Part shown: piece by piece, positions 8,886-16,929 of the stretch
How the letters are laid out: every line of letters starts with the position of its first letter
Numbering within the stretch: position 1 is the first letter of the stretch
Origin: UMGS1696 sp964463375
Lineage (GTDB): Bacteria; Bacillota; Clostridia; Oscillospirales; CAG-272
Assembly: GCA_964463375.1 (NCBI GenBank)
Contig: CAYXBQ010000024.1
Span: 1-38,838, forward strand
Reading direction: 5' to 3'
Length of the DNA: 38,838 bases
Notes under the pieces: generated by a model
Told to the model about the DNA's origin: nothing
Database searches by the model: none
Seen by the model: only the letters and a program-made list of their open reading frames with translations
Translations under genes and position numbers: made by a program

Positions 8886-9470
8886 ATGCGGCAAAGTACG
8901 ATCAAACGATACACAGCGGAAACGAAGATCGACCTGACCCTGTCTCTGGACGGGGGAGCGGTGGATATCCACACCGGCTGTGGGTTTCTCGACCATATGC
9001 TGACCCTGTTCGCCCGGCACGGTCACTTTGGTCTGACCCTGACCTGCGACGGGGACACAGAGGTGGACTACCACCACACCACCGAGGATATCGGTATCGC
9101 ATTGGGACAAGCCTTTGCGGAGGCACTGGGAGACAAGCGAGGCATTTGCCGGTACGCACACATCCTACTGCCCATGGACGAAGCGCTGATCCAGTGTGCC
9201 GTGGATATATCCGGTAGAGCCCATCTGTCCTATGATGCCGCACTGCCTGCCGCCAAGGTGGGAGATTTTGATACAGAGCTGGTGCAGGAATTCTTCTTAG
9301 GCTTTGTGCGGGTGGCGGGGATCACGCTCCACATCCGGCAGATGGCAGGGGAGAACACCCACCACATTATCGAAGGGATGTACAAGGCATTCGGCAGAGT
9401 GATGGCCGGTGCCAGCCGCATCGACGAAGCACACCGGGACGAGATCCCATCCACGAAAGGAACATTATGA
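8886..9470 (+). CDS. hisB: Imidazoleglycerol-phosphate dehydratase
   Basis: HisB dehydrates imidazole-glycerol phosphate to imidazole-acetol phosphate. The 194-residue protein is the monofunctional dehydratase without the histidinol-phosphatase domain found in enterobacteria. Manganese-binding histidine motifs are clear: GFLDHMLTLFARHG, DYHHTTEDIG and a later ENTHHIIEGMYKAFGR. It follows hisC by three bases and overlaps hisH by four (ATGA), indicating translational coupling. Confidence 0.96.
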   Translation: MRQSTIKRYTAETKIDLTLSLDGGAVDIHTGCGFLDHMLTLFARHGHFGLTLTCDGDTEVDYHHTTEDIGIALGQAFAEALGDKRGICRYAHILLPMDEALIQCAVDISGRAHLSYDAALPAAKVGDFDTELVQEFFLGFVRVAGITLHIRQMAGENTHHIIEGMYKAFGRVMAGASRIDEAHRDEIPSTKGTL

Positions 9471-10078
9471 TAGCGATCATTGACTATGGCGTTGGCAATA
9501 TATTTTCCCTGTGCAGCTCCTTTGGTGCCATTGGAGCCGAGGCGGTGTTGACCGGGGACAAAGAGGTGATCTGCCGGGCAGACAAGCTGATCCTGCCGGG
9601 TGTAGGTGCCTTTGGCGATGCGGCGGACAAGCTAAAAAGCTGCGGCCTGTGGGATGTGGTTTTGTCGGAGGCAAAAGGAGGCAAGCCGCTGCTGGGGATT
9701 TGCCTGGGTATGCAGCTGCTCTTTGACGAGAGCCACGAGTACGGGATCCACAAGGGACTGGGGCTGATCCCCGGTCGTGTGATGCCCATTGCGCCGGAGG
9801 TACCCAAGGGCGTGAAGATCCCCCACATTGGCTGGAACGCACTGCACTTCACCGGAGAGCCCTCGCCGCTGTTTGCCGGGCTGAACGAAGGGAATCACGT
9901 GTATTTTGTCCATTCGTACTACGCCACCGACTGTGCCGAAAACACCATCGCCACAACGGAATATTACGCCGAGCTGACCGCCGCCGTAGCCAAAGGCAAT
10001 GTATACGGCACGCAGTTCCACCCGGAAAAGAGCGGTGAAGTAGGGTTAAAGATTCTAAAAAACTTCGCACAGCTGTAA
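9467..10078 (+). CDS. hisH: Imidazole glycerol phosphate synthase, glutaminase subunit HisH
   Basis: HisH hydrolyses glutamine and channels ammonia to HisF. It is a class I glutamine amidotransferase. The nucleophile Cys lies in LLGICLGMQLLF and the His-Glu pair in TQFHPEKSG near the C-terminus; the oxyanion strand is LILPGVGAFGDA. Its length of 203 residues is normal. The start overlaps the hisB stop. Confidence 0.96.
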   Translation: MIAIIDYGVGNIFSLCSSFGAIGAEAVLTGDKEVICRADKLILPGVGAFGDAADKLKSCGLWDVVLSEAKGGKPLLGICLGMQLLFDESHEYGIHKGLGLIPGRVMPIAPEVPKGVKIPHIGWNALHFTGEPSPLFAGLNEGNHVYFVHSYYATDCAENTIATTEYYAELTAAVAKGNVYGTQFHPEKSGEVGLKILKNFAQL

Positions 10079-10125
10079 TGCGTGCAGAGCGTGTGTATAG
10101 CCACCTTATTGCGCATTCTCTGTAG

Positions 10126-10145
10126 GGAATGGTCTTGACCATTCC
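10126..10145. repeat. Short perfect palindrome in the hisH-hisA gap (REP-like hairpin)
   Basis: GGAATGGTC, two bases, GACCATTCC gives a perfect nine-base stem flanked by TAG and GC. It has no T run, so it does not look like a terminator. It sits in a 149-base gap inside an otherwise compact operon. Its form resembles short palindromic intergenic repeats common in clostridial genomes, which is inference from shape only. Confidence 0.55.
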
Positions 10146-10227
10146 GCACCATACGACGGAATTGTGTCACCTTTTCTGCTTCCCACTATACCCTGTATTT
10201 CTAACGTAAATTTGGAGTAAAACCATT

Positions 10228-10944
10228 ATGCATATTTTTCCAGCGATCGATTTGTGCGGCGGGCAGGTAGTGCGGCTGTACAAGGGCGATTATGCAAAAA
10301 AGACCGTGTATTCCGATGACCCTGCCGCCTTTGCCCGTTCCTTCTGGGAAGCCGGTGCCGAATATCTCCATCTGGTGGATCTGGATGGTGCCAAGGCCGG
10401 ACACGCCGTGAATCTGTCCCTGATCGAAAACCTGATCCGGGAAAGCAGACTGCAAGTGGAGGTGGGCGGCGGCATCCGCAACGAAGACACCATCCGCCAA
10501 TACCTGGACATTGGCGTGTTCCGTGTGATCCTGGGCACCGCTGCGCTGGACGACCGGCCGTTCCTCACCCGAATGGTGGAAAAATACGGCAGTCGGGTCG
10601 CAGTGGGCGTGGACATCCGAGACGGTATGGTGGCCACCCACGGCTGGACGGAGACCTCCACCGTATCCTGCATGGAATTCTGCCGCTTCTTAGAATCCAT
10701 CGGGGTCAGCGCCATCATTTGCACGGATATTTCCAAGGACGGCGCTATGTCCGGTACGAATTTGGCACTGTATCAGGAGCTGCAAAAGGAGCTGCACATG
10801 GACATCACAGCCTCCGGCGGCGTGTCGTCTTTAGCAGACGTGCGTGCGCTCCAGGCATATGACCTGTACGGTGCCATCTTAGGCAAGGCACTGTACACCG
10901 GAGACGTGGTGCTGAAGGATGCGCTGGATATTGTGAAGGCGTAA
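10228..10944 (+). CDS. hisA: Phosphoribosylformimino-5-aminoimidazole carboxamide ribotide isomerase HisA
   Basis: HisA carries out the Amadori rearrangement of ProFAR to PRFAR. It is a 238-residue TIM barrel with duplicated phosphate-binding half-barrels: FPAIDLCGGQVVRLYKGDY at the N-terminus with the catalytic Asp, VGGGIRNEDTI midway, and ASGGVSSLADV near the C-terminus. The second catalytic Asp lies in CTDISKDGAMSG. A GGAG about 11 bases upstream supports ATG 10228. Confidence 0.95.
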   Translation: MHIFPAIDLCGGQVVRLYKGDYAKKTVYSDDPAAFARSFWEAGAEYLHLVDLDGAKAGHAVNLSLIENLIRESRLQVEVGGGIRNEDTIRQYLDIGVFRVILGTAALDDRPFLTRMVEKYGSRVAVGVDIRDGMVATHGWTETSTVSCMEFCRFLESIGVSAIICTDISKDGAMSGTNLALYQELQKELHMDITASGGVSSLADVRALQAYDLYGAILGKALYTGDVVLKDALDIVKA

Positions 10945-10964
10945 AGATAAAGAGAGAAAAGAGC

Positions 10965-11738
10965 ATGATCACAAAACGGATCATCCCGTGCCTGGATGTA
11001 AAAAATGGCAGAGTGGTCAAGGGCGTGAATTTTGCCGGACTGCATGACGTGTCGTCGCCGGTGACCTTGGCACAATATTATAGCGACTGCGGGGCAGATG
11101 AGCTGGTGTTCTACGACATCACCGCTTCTGCGGAAGGACGGGCCCTGTTCAGCGATATTCTCACGGAGGTTGCCAGCAAGGTCTATATCCCGCTGACGGT
11201 GGGTGGCGGCATCAATACCATCGCCGACTTCGACCGGGTGCTGAAATGCGGCGCCGATAAGGTCAGCGTCAACTCCGGTGCCATCGCCAATCCCGATCTG
11301 ATCCGGGAGGCCGCCCAAAAATACGGCAACCAATGCGTGGTGCTGTCCTGCGACATCAAGCGAGTAGACGATCCACAAAAGGGACGACAGTTCCGGCTCT
11401 TTGCCAAAGGCGGCAGAGTGGATACCGGCATTGACGCCATCGAATGGATCAAAAGAGGCGAGGCAAACGGTGCCGGGGAGATCGTGGTCAACAGCATCGA
11501 CACCGACGGCGTGAAAAAGGGCTTCGATATCGAAATGCTGCAAGCCGTATCGGACGTGGTGTCGGTACCCGTTATCGCCTCCGGTGGGGCTGGCTGCGCC
11601 GAGGACTTTGTGAAGCTGTTCCAGGCCATCCCCGATATGGATGCCGGACTGGCTGCCTCTATCTTCCACTTCGGCGAGGTCAAGATCCCGGAGCTCAAAA
11701 AGCTGCTGCAGGACAACGGCATTCTGGTGAGAAGATAA
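10965..11738 (+). CDS. hisF: Imidazole glycerol phosphate synthase, cyclase subunit HisF
   Basis: HisF uses ammonia from HisH to form imidazole-glycerol phosphate and AICAR. The 257-residue TIM barrel starts with the typical IIPCLDVKNGRVVKGVNF, whose Asp is catalytic. It has the half-barrel repeats VGGGINTIADF and ASGGAGCAEDF and the second catalytic Asp in SIDTDGVKKGFD. It follows hisA after 20 bases with a purine-rich ribosome-binding site. Confidence 0.96.
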   Translation: MITKRIIPCLDVKNGRVVKGVNFAGLHDVSSPVTLAQYYSDCGADELVFYDITASAEGRALFSDILTEVASKVYIPLTVGGGINTIADFDRVLKCGADKVSVNSGAIANPDLIREAAQKYGNQCVVLSCDIKRVDDPQKGRQFRLFAKGGRVDTGIDAIEWIKRGEANGAGEIVVNSIDTDGVKKGFDIEMLQAVSDVVSVPVIASGGAGCAEDFVKLFQAIPDMDAGLAASIFHFGEVKIPELKKLLQDNGILVRR

Positions 11739-11805
11739 GGAAAAGAAAAAAGTCGAAAGTGGACGAGATTTTGGATCCACTGTATAGCAATGAAGGAGTA
11801 TGAGT

Positions 11806-12468
11806 ATGCTTACCATAAACGATTTGAAATTTGATGAAAAAGGCCTGATCCCCGCCATTGTGACGGACTACCAGACCGGCGAAGTGCTGACCCTGGCCTA
11901 CATGAACCGAGAAAGCTTAGAGATCTCTCTTGCCGAAAAGACCACCTGCTTCTGGTCCCGTTCCAGAAAAGAGCTGTGGCGCAAGGGCGAGACCTCCGGC
12001 AACCGGCAGCACATCACCAAGATCGTGGCCGACTGTGACCGGGATGCCCTGACCGTGTACGTGCGGAAGGATGGTCCCGCCTGCCACCTGGGCAACGAAT
12101 CCTGCTTTGTGGACGAGCTGTTTGTGAATGAAGAGGAAGCAGAACCCTTCCAGCTCAAGGGATTGTACCAGCTTCTGGAAGGCAGAAAGGCCGATATGCC
12201 CGAAGGCTCCTACACCACCTACCTGTTCCAGAAGGGACTGGACAAGATCCTGAAAAAGGTGGGTGAGGAATCCACAGAGGTCATCATCGCCGGGAAAGCG
12301 GAGGACAAGGCCGAGACCATCTACGAGATCGCAGACCTTGCCTATCACGTGATGGTGCTGATGGTGGAAATGGGCATCTCTCTGGAAGAAGTACGGGACG
12401 AACTTGCCTCCCGCCACGTCATCGACCACAAGGTCAAGCAGGAGAAAATGGGCGGCGAAGCAAAGTAA
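11806..12468 (+). CDS. hisIE: Bifunctional phosphoribosyl-AMP cyclohydrolase / phosphoribosyl-ATP pyrophosphatase
   Basis: This fusion does steps two and three of the pathway. Residues about 1-115 are HisI, with metal-binding ETSGNRQHI and VADCDRDALTVYV and the Cys-containing GPACHLGNESCF. Residues about 125-215 are HisE, an all-alpha pyrophosphohydrolase with KKVGEESTEVIIAGK and EIADLAYHVMVLM. The ORF also has ATG 11800, but AAGGAG at 11793-11798 sits seven bases from ATG 11806, so I choose the latter. It is the last gene of the operon. Confidence 0.95.
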   Translation: MLTINDLKFDEKGLIPAIVTDYQTGEVLTLAYMNRESLEISLAEKTTCFWSRSRKELWRKGETSGNRQHITKIVADCDRDALTVYVRKDGPACHLGNESCFVDELFVNEEEAEPFQLKGLYQLLEGRKADMPEGSYTTYLFQKGLDKILKKVGEESTEVIIAGKAEDKAETIYEIADLAYHVMVLMVEMGISLEEVRDELASRHVIDHKVKQEKMGGEAK

Positions 12469-12480
12469 TAAGGAAACGAT

Positions 12481-12515
12481 ACGGTATCCGGCACGGCTTG
12501 GGTACCGTTTTTTTC
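12481..12515 (+). terminator. Intrinsic terminator of the histidine operon
   Basis: ACGGTATCC pairs with GGGTACCGT across a ten-base loop (one wobble pair), followed by seven Ts. It lies 12 bases after the hisIE stop and just before the next promoter. Confidence 0.85.
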
Positions 12516-12525
12516 TCTTTCCCTA

Positions 12526-12554
12526 TTGACTTTTTTCCATGTCGGATGTATAAT
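12526..12554 (+). promoter_or_regulatory. Consensus promoter for the TetR-ABC exporter operon
   Basis: TTGACT and a perfect TATAAT are separated by 17 bases. The short AT-rich leader before the TetR start would be a natural place for autorepression, but I see no convincing palindrome there. Confidence 0.8.
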
Positions 12555-12595
12555 AACAATAGATATATAACATATGCTATACAAAGGAGCTAAGT

Positions 12596-13165
12596 ATGCC
12601 GCCGAAAACAAAGATCCAGCGAGAGGACATCGTGAGCGCCGGCCTTGCCATTGTGCGAAGGGATGGAGAAGCTTCCCTCAACGCCAGACAGATCGCCGCC
12701 GACCTGCACTGCTCGACCCAGCCCATATTCTCCAACTTCGCCACCATGGAGGAGCTGCGCCAAGCTGTGCTGACCGCCGCCGATGGTCTGTACCAAACCT
12801 ATTTGCAGACCGATATGGCAAGTGGCCAATACCCACCGTACAAGGCAAGCGGTATGGCGTATATCCGCTTTGCCCGAGAGGAGACCGCACTGTTCCGGCT
12901 GCTGTTCATGCGAGATCGCCGGGGGGAAAGGATCGAAGAAGATCGGGAGTCCATTCGTCCCCTTTTGACGCTGCTTATGACAAACGTAGGCCTGACCGAG
13001 GACGAAGCGTACCGATTCCATTTGGAAATGTGGATCTACGTCCACGGGATCGCCACCATGATCGCTACGGGCTACTTAGATTGGCAGGAGGACTTTGTCA
13101 GCGAATCGTTGACCGATGCCTACACCGGTATGCTGCAACGGTATAGAGAAAGGGGAAAGGCATGA
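12596..13165 (+). CDS. TetR/AcrR-family transcriptional regulator with WHG-type C-terminal domain
   Basis: The 189-residue protein has an N-terminal TetR helix-turn-helix (about residues 10-55, with LNARQIAADLHCSTQPIFSNF) and a helical ligand-binding part. The segment YVHGIATMIATGYLDW near residue 150 matches the WHG-type C-terminal domain. AAAGGAG precedes ATG 12596. The gene overlaps the ABC ATPase by four bases, so it probably represses its own operon and responds to something the exporter removes. The ligand cannot be read from the sequence. Confidence 0.88.
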   Translation: MPPKTKIQREDIVSAGLAIVRRDGEASLNARQIAADLHCSTQPIFSNFATMEELRQAVLTAADGLYQTYLQTDMASGQYPPYKASGMAYIRFAREETALFRLLFMRDRRGERIEEDRESIRPLLTLLMTNVGLTEDEAYRFHLEMWIYVHGIATMIATGYLDWQEDFVSESLTDAYTGMLQRYRERGKA

Positions 13166-13887
13166 ACGCCATCGAGACCAAAAATCTGCAAAAGCGATAT
13201 GGAAACGTGACCGCTGTGGCCGGATTGGATCTGACCGTGGCGCAGGGGGAGCTGTTTGCGCTGCTGGGTGTCAATGGTGCCGGAAAGACCACCACCATCC
13301 GCATGCTCTCCTGCTTGACCAGCCCCACCGGTGGCGACGCATGGCTGCTTGGCAAAAGCATCTTGCGGGAAGGTGCCGCCATCAAATCCTATATCGCCGT
13401 GTCCCCGCAGGAGACCGCCGTGGCACCCAATCTGACTGTACAGGAAAACTTAGCTCTGCTCTACGGGATCCATGGACTGCCTGCGGGAGAGCAGGTACAG
13501 CGGATCGGTGCATTGGCAGAGCGGCTGGGACTGGAGGCGGTGCTTTCCCGCAGGGCAGGCAAGCTGTCCGGTGGTTGGCAAAGGCGACTCAGCATCGCTA
13601 TGGCACTGATCAGTGACCCGCAGATCTTATTCTTAGATGAGCCAACGCTGGGTCTGGATGTGCTGGCCCGGTACGAGCTTTGGGACGTGATCCGCACCTT
13701 ACGGGGAAGGGTGACCATCGTGCTGACCACCCACTATATGGAAGAAGCCGAGGCGTTGTCCGACCGGATCGGGATCCTAAGGGATGGGCGGCTGCTATGC
13801 TGTGGTACGGCAGCGCAGCTCCGGGAGCGGGCAGGGACGACGCAGTTTGAAGAAGCCTTTGTGCGGATCGTGAAAGGAGACATATGA
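13162..13887 (+). CDS. ABC-2 type exporter, ATP-binding protein
   Basis: The 241-residue ATPase has Walker A GVNGAGKTT, a Q-loop in VSPQETAV, the signature LSGGW, Walker B ILFLDEPTLGLD and the switch His in TTHYMEEAE. The YMEEAE after the H-loop is typical of drug, lantibiotic or polysaccharide ABC-2 exporters. The ATPase is translationally coupled to the TetR gene upstream and the permease downstream (ATGA overlaps at both ends). Confidence 0.93.
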   Translation: MNAIETKNLQKRYGNVTAVAGLDLTVAQGELFALLGVNGAGKTTTIRMLSCLTSPTGGDAWLLGKSILREGAAIKSYIAVSPQETAVAPNLTVQENLALLYGIHGLPAGEQVQRIGALAERLGLEAVLSRRAGKLSGGWQRRLSIAMALISDPQILFLDEPTLGLDVLARYELWDVIRTLRGRVTIVLTTHYMEEAEALSDRIGILRDGRLLCCGTAAQLRERAGTTQFEEAFVRIVKGDI

Positions 13888-14636
13888 TGCATCGAGCCAT
13901 CCATAGAATGCTGTTGTTTGCAGACCGCAACGGGAAGGAACTGCTGCGGGACCCTCTGTGTATCGCCTTTGGCGCCGGGTTTCCGTTGGCAGTACTGCTA
14001 CTGCTGACGGCAATCCAGAAAAACGTGCCGGTGCCGCTGTTCGAGCTGACGCAGTTGACCCCCGGCATCACGGTATTCGGCCTGTCCTTTTTGAGCCTGT
14101 TCTCCGCCACCACCATCGCCAGAGACCGCAGCAGTGCTTTTCTACAGCGGCTGTACACCACACCCCTGCGACCGGTGGATTTTATCTTCGGTTACGCCCT
14201 GCCCATTTTGCCCATGGTGCTGTTGCAAGGGGGGATCTGCTATGTAGCGGCACTGTTGCTGGGACTGCCTCCCACTGTTCATATTGGTTCCGCTATCTTT
14301 GGTCTGCTGCCGGTGTCACTTGTCTATATCGGGATCGGTCTGCTGTGCGGCAGCTTGTGTACGGACAAACAGGTGGGCGGTATCTGCGGTGCGCTGCTGA
14401 CGAACCTGACAGCCTGGCTCAGCGGCATCTGGTTTGATCTGGAGCTGGTCGGCGGCACCTTTGCCAAAGTCGCCTATGCGTTGCCCTTTGCCCATGCCGT
14501 GGAATTGGAAAAAGCGGTGCTTTCCGGTGACTACAGCACGGTCCTGCCCCATCTGTGGTGGGTGCTTGGCTATGCGGTCGCCTTGTTGGGTGCTGCGGTG
14601 GGCGGGTTTTTGTACCAGATGCGAAAAAATCGATAG
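13884..14636 (+). CDS. ABC-2 type exporter, membrane permease
   Basis: The 250-residue protein has about six hydrophobic segments, starting with FGAGFPLAVLLLLTAI, and an ABC-2 core with FLSLFSATTIARDRSSAFLQRLYTTPLR, the classic cytoplasmic loop of this family. It pairs with the preceding ATPase as a half or full exporter. AGGAG is placed for ATG 13884 or ATG 13887. The substrate is unknown; the linked TetR suggests a toxic small molecule. Confidence 0.9.
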   Translation: MMHRAIHRMLLFADRNGKELLRDPLCIAFGAGFPLAVLLLLTAIQKNVPVPLFELTQLTPGITVFGLSFLSLFSATTIARDRSSAFLQRLYTTPLRPVDFIFGYALPILPMVLLQGGICYVAALLLGLPPTVHIGSAIFGLLPVSLVYIGIGLLCGSLCTDKQVGGICGALLTNLTAWLSGIWFDLELVGGTFAKVAYALPFAHAVELEKAVLSGDYSTVLPHLWWVLGYAVALLGAAVGGFLYQMRKNR

Positions 14637-14640
14637 GGGA

Positions 14641-14669
14641 TTGACAGACACGTTTGTACGTGCTATAAT
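14641..14669 (+). promoter_or_regulatory. Perfect consensus promoter with palindromic spacer
   Basis: TTGACA and TATAAT are both perfect with a 17-base spacer. The spacer contains CACGT-TTGT-ACGTG (14649-14662), a perfect five-base inverted repeat that could be an operator. The promoter drives the GH99-like gene at 14707. Confidence 0.85.
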
Positions 14670-14706
14670 GAGGGCAGAAACCAACACACAAAGTGAGGTA
14701 AAAACC

Positions 14707-15819
14707 ATGCAAAAATACGACATCGCCGCCTATATCTGGCCGTCCTACACCGGTGACGAACCCCGGACACGGATCTTCTGGGAAAAGGGCATCGGCGAGT
14801 GGCAGTCGGTGCAGAGCGCAGTTTCTCGTGTGCCCGGTCAAAAGCTGCCCCGGATCCCCCTGTGGGGCTACCAAAACGAAGCCGATCCCAAGGTCATGGA
14901 GTTCCAGATCGAACAGGCCCTGTCCCATGGGGTAAACGTGTTTATCTACGACTGGTATTGGTACGACAGACGCCCCTTCTTAGAGCAGTGCCTGGACAAC
15001 GGCTTTTTGGGTGCCGAGAACAACACCGATATGTCCTTCTATCTCATGTGGGCCAACCACAACGCCATGGATCTGTGGGACAAGCGCAACTCCTTCAACG
15101 GCACCATGATCTGGGACGGTGCTGTGCCGGAGACCGAATTTGACCGTGTCTGCGACAGAGTCATCGAAAAATACTTCACGAGACCCAATTACTACAAAAT
15201 AAACGGCTGCCCCGTGTTCATGATCTACGACATCTGCAACCTGATCCGTGGCCTGGGTGGCGTGGACAATACCCGTGTGGCATTGGAGCGGTTCCGGGAT
15301 AAGGTGAAGGCCGCCGGTTTCCCCGACCTGCATTTGCAGCTGACCATTTGGAGCGAACACTCCGTGAACCTGTCCGGTGTGGATGCAGCCAAGACCGGCT
15401 CGACGAAAGACATCGTACCGGCGCTGGGTATCGACAGTATGTCCCACTACCAGTTCATCCATTTCGTCAACTGCGACCGTACCTACCCGGAGGTGCTGCC
15501 GGACGTGCAGAAGGAATGGGATCGGATCGACAGAGAATATGCCGTGCCCTACTTCCCCCACGTGACCATCGGCTGGGACAACAATCCCCGGTACACCAAG
15601 CTGGTAGGTCCCATCCTGCGGGAGAACACACCGGAGAATTTCAAAAAGGGTTTGAAAATGGCAAAGCACTACGTAGACACCCACGACCTGCCCGCCCCGC
15701 TGATCACCATCAACAGCTGGAACGAGTGGACGGAAATGAGCTATCTGGAACCGGACGACGTGTACGGCTACGGGTATCTGGATGCCATCAAGGAAGTCTT
15801 TGTAGACGAAGAAGCATAA
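14707..15819 (+). CDS. Glycoside hydrolase family 99-like / WbsX-type protein
   Basis: The 370-residue protein starts YDIAAYIWPSYTGDEPRTR and ends with the family hallmark INSWNEWTEMSYLEPDD, as in the WbsX/GH99-like domain family. A YDWYWYDRRPFLEQ segment and SFYLMWANHN also fit. It has no signal peptide, so it acts in the cytoplasm. Members are found in O-antigen or capsule loci and near carbohydrate-use genes, and their reaction is generally not settled; endo-acting glycosidase is a guess. The frame is open far upstream, but GAGG and the promoter fix the start at ATG 14707. Confidence 0.85.
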   Translation: MQKYDIAAYIWPSYTGDEPRTRIFWEKGIGEWQSVQSAVSRVPGQKLPRIPLWGYQNEADPKVMEFQIEQALSHGVNVFIYDWYWYDRRPFLEQCLDNGFLGAENNTDMSFYLMWANHNAMDLWDKRNSFNGTMIWDGAVPETEFDRVCDRVIEKYFTRPNYYKINGCPVFMIYDICNLIRGLGGVDNTRVALERFRDKVKAAGFPDLHLQLTIWSEHSVNLSGVDAAKTGSTKDIVPALGIDSMSHYQFIHFVNCDRTYPEVLPDVQKEWDRIDREYAVPYFPHVTIGWDNNPRYTKLVGPILRENTPENFKKGLKMAKHYVDTHDLPAPLITINSWNEWTEMSYLEPDDVYGYGYLDAIKEVFVDEEA

Positions 15820-15821
15820 AG

Positions 15822-15848
15822 AAAAACGGCAGACATACTGCCGTTTTT
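15822..15848. terminator. Bidirectional terminator between convergent genes
   Basis: AAAAACGGCAG and CTGCCGTTTTT form a perfect stem with a five-base loop. It has a T run on the plus strand and A/T flanks that also serve the minus-strand gene. Confidence 0.88.
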
Positions 15849-15861
15849 TATATAGAACAAA

Positions 15862-16884
15862 CTATTTTTCATCCAAAAGGGACAAAAGAGGGTACAGATC
15901 GTTGTAGTGCTGCTGCATAAAGAGGGGATTGCGCTCGTGGTAAAGGCGTTCGGCCAGGCTGTCGGCAAGGGGAATAAGGATGCGTTCGTGGGCGCATTGG
16001 AAGGGAGAGGGATCGGTGATGCTGCCGGTGGCACATTTGTTGATGCAGGCGCAGTGGTGGGCACAACGGAGACGCAGGGCGCAGTCGTTGCATACGGGGG
16101 ATTCCTGTTCGTTCCGGAGCAGTAGCTTTTGACGTTTGTCTTCGTCGATGCCATGGGTCACGTCCCCGATGCAGTAGGGAGCCTCCAATAGCGCATGACA
16201 GGGGTAGAGCCGCCCGTCCGGGGAGACGGTGATCTGGTATTGTCCCAGCGCACACCGTGCCTTTCTGCGGCGAATCCGATCGGCGATCTTTTGATCAAAG
16301 GGGGCAAAAAACAGCTTTTCCTCCCGGCGCAGCTTCTCCCGGTAAAAGGAGGCCAGCGAACGATATTGCCGCTTCAGCTGGGGCAGATGGGCCTCTGTCC
16401 AGTCCGCACCCGGCTCGAACCACACATGCAGATACCGGAACCCTATGTCGTACAGCATTTTGATGTTCTCCGCATACCGAGGCAGATTCTCCGGCGATAC
16501 GATCAGCGTCACCGGTGCATAGGGCTGGTAGGCCAGTAGACGTAGCGCCCGCTCCCGCAGATCCGGCACCCATTCGGCCTCGCTCCAGAATAGGTTGATG
16601 GCCAGCCCCCGCTTGTCAGCATAGGCCAAAAAATCCTCCTCCAGCCCCACGCCGTTGGTGGTCATGCACAGGGGGAGCACAGCCGCATCGGTGGTCACCA
16701 CGTTCCGGATCGTGTGCAGTACCTGTTCCGCAGCCGGATCTGTCGCCGGTATGCCGTCCACAACAAAAATGATCCCCCCACCAGTCTCAGCAGCCGCCAT
16801 CTTCCAAGCCAGCCGTGCTACCGCCGGGGACATCCATGCTCTGGTTCCCGCATTTATTTGGCTCAGTTGCAATCGATAATGCAT
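15862..16884 (-). CDS. Radical-SAM-like SPASM protein lacking the N-terminal iron-sulfur motif
   Basis: The 340-residue protein has a canonical SPASM auxiliary-cluster domain: Cys211, then Gly224 four residues before Cys229, then Cys265-x2-Cys268-x5-Cys274-x3-Cys278, and a final Cys297. Upstream of it the sequence follows a radical-SAM peptide-maturase barrel (TTNGVGLEEDF, VTLIVSPENLPRYAENI). The N-terminal CX3CX2C that binds the catalytic cluster is absent, and the usual GGEP strand reads VVDGIP. Only 45 bases separate it from the gene upstream, so no room exists for a lost N-terminal cluster segment. It may be a binding, scaffold or redox partner for peptide modification. It forms an operon with the small protein before it. 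Confidence 0.75.
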   Translation of the reverse strand: MHYRLQLSQINAGTRAWMSPAVARLAWKMAAAETGGGIIFVVDGIPATDPAAEQVLHTIRNVVTTDAAVLPLCMTTNGVGLEEDFLAYADKRGLAINLFWSEAEWVPDLRERALRLLAYQPYAPVTLIVSPENLPRYAENIKMLYDIGFRYLHVWFEPGADWTEAHLPQLKRQYRSLASFYREKLRREEKLFFAPFDQKIADRIRRRKARCALGQYQITVSPDGRLYPCHALLEAPYCIGDVTHGIDEDKRQKLLLRNEQESPVCNDCALRLRCAHHCACINKCATGSITDPSPFQCAHERILIPLADSLAERLYHERNPLFMQQHYNDLYPLLSLLDEK

Positions 16885-16929
16885 AACAGTGTCAGGTCTC
16901 CTTTTGGTGTGGTGGTGTGGGGACAGAGA

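Noticed and set aside
14434..14706. N-terminal extension of the GH99-like protein
   Set aside because: It overlaps the ABC permease gene in another frame and crosses the promoter at 14641-14669.
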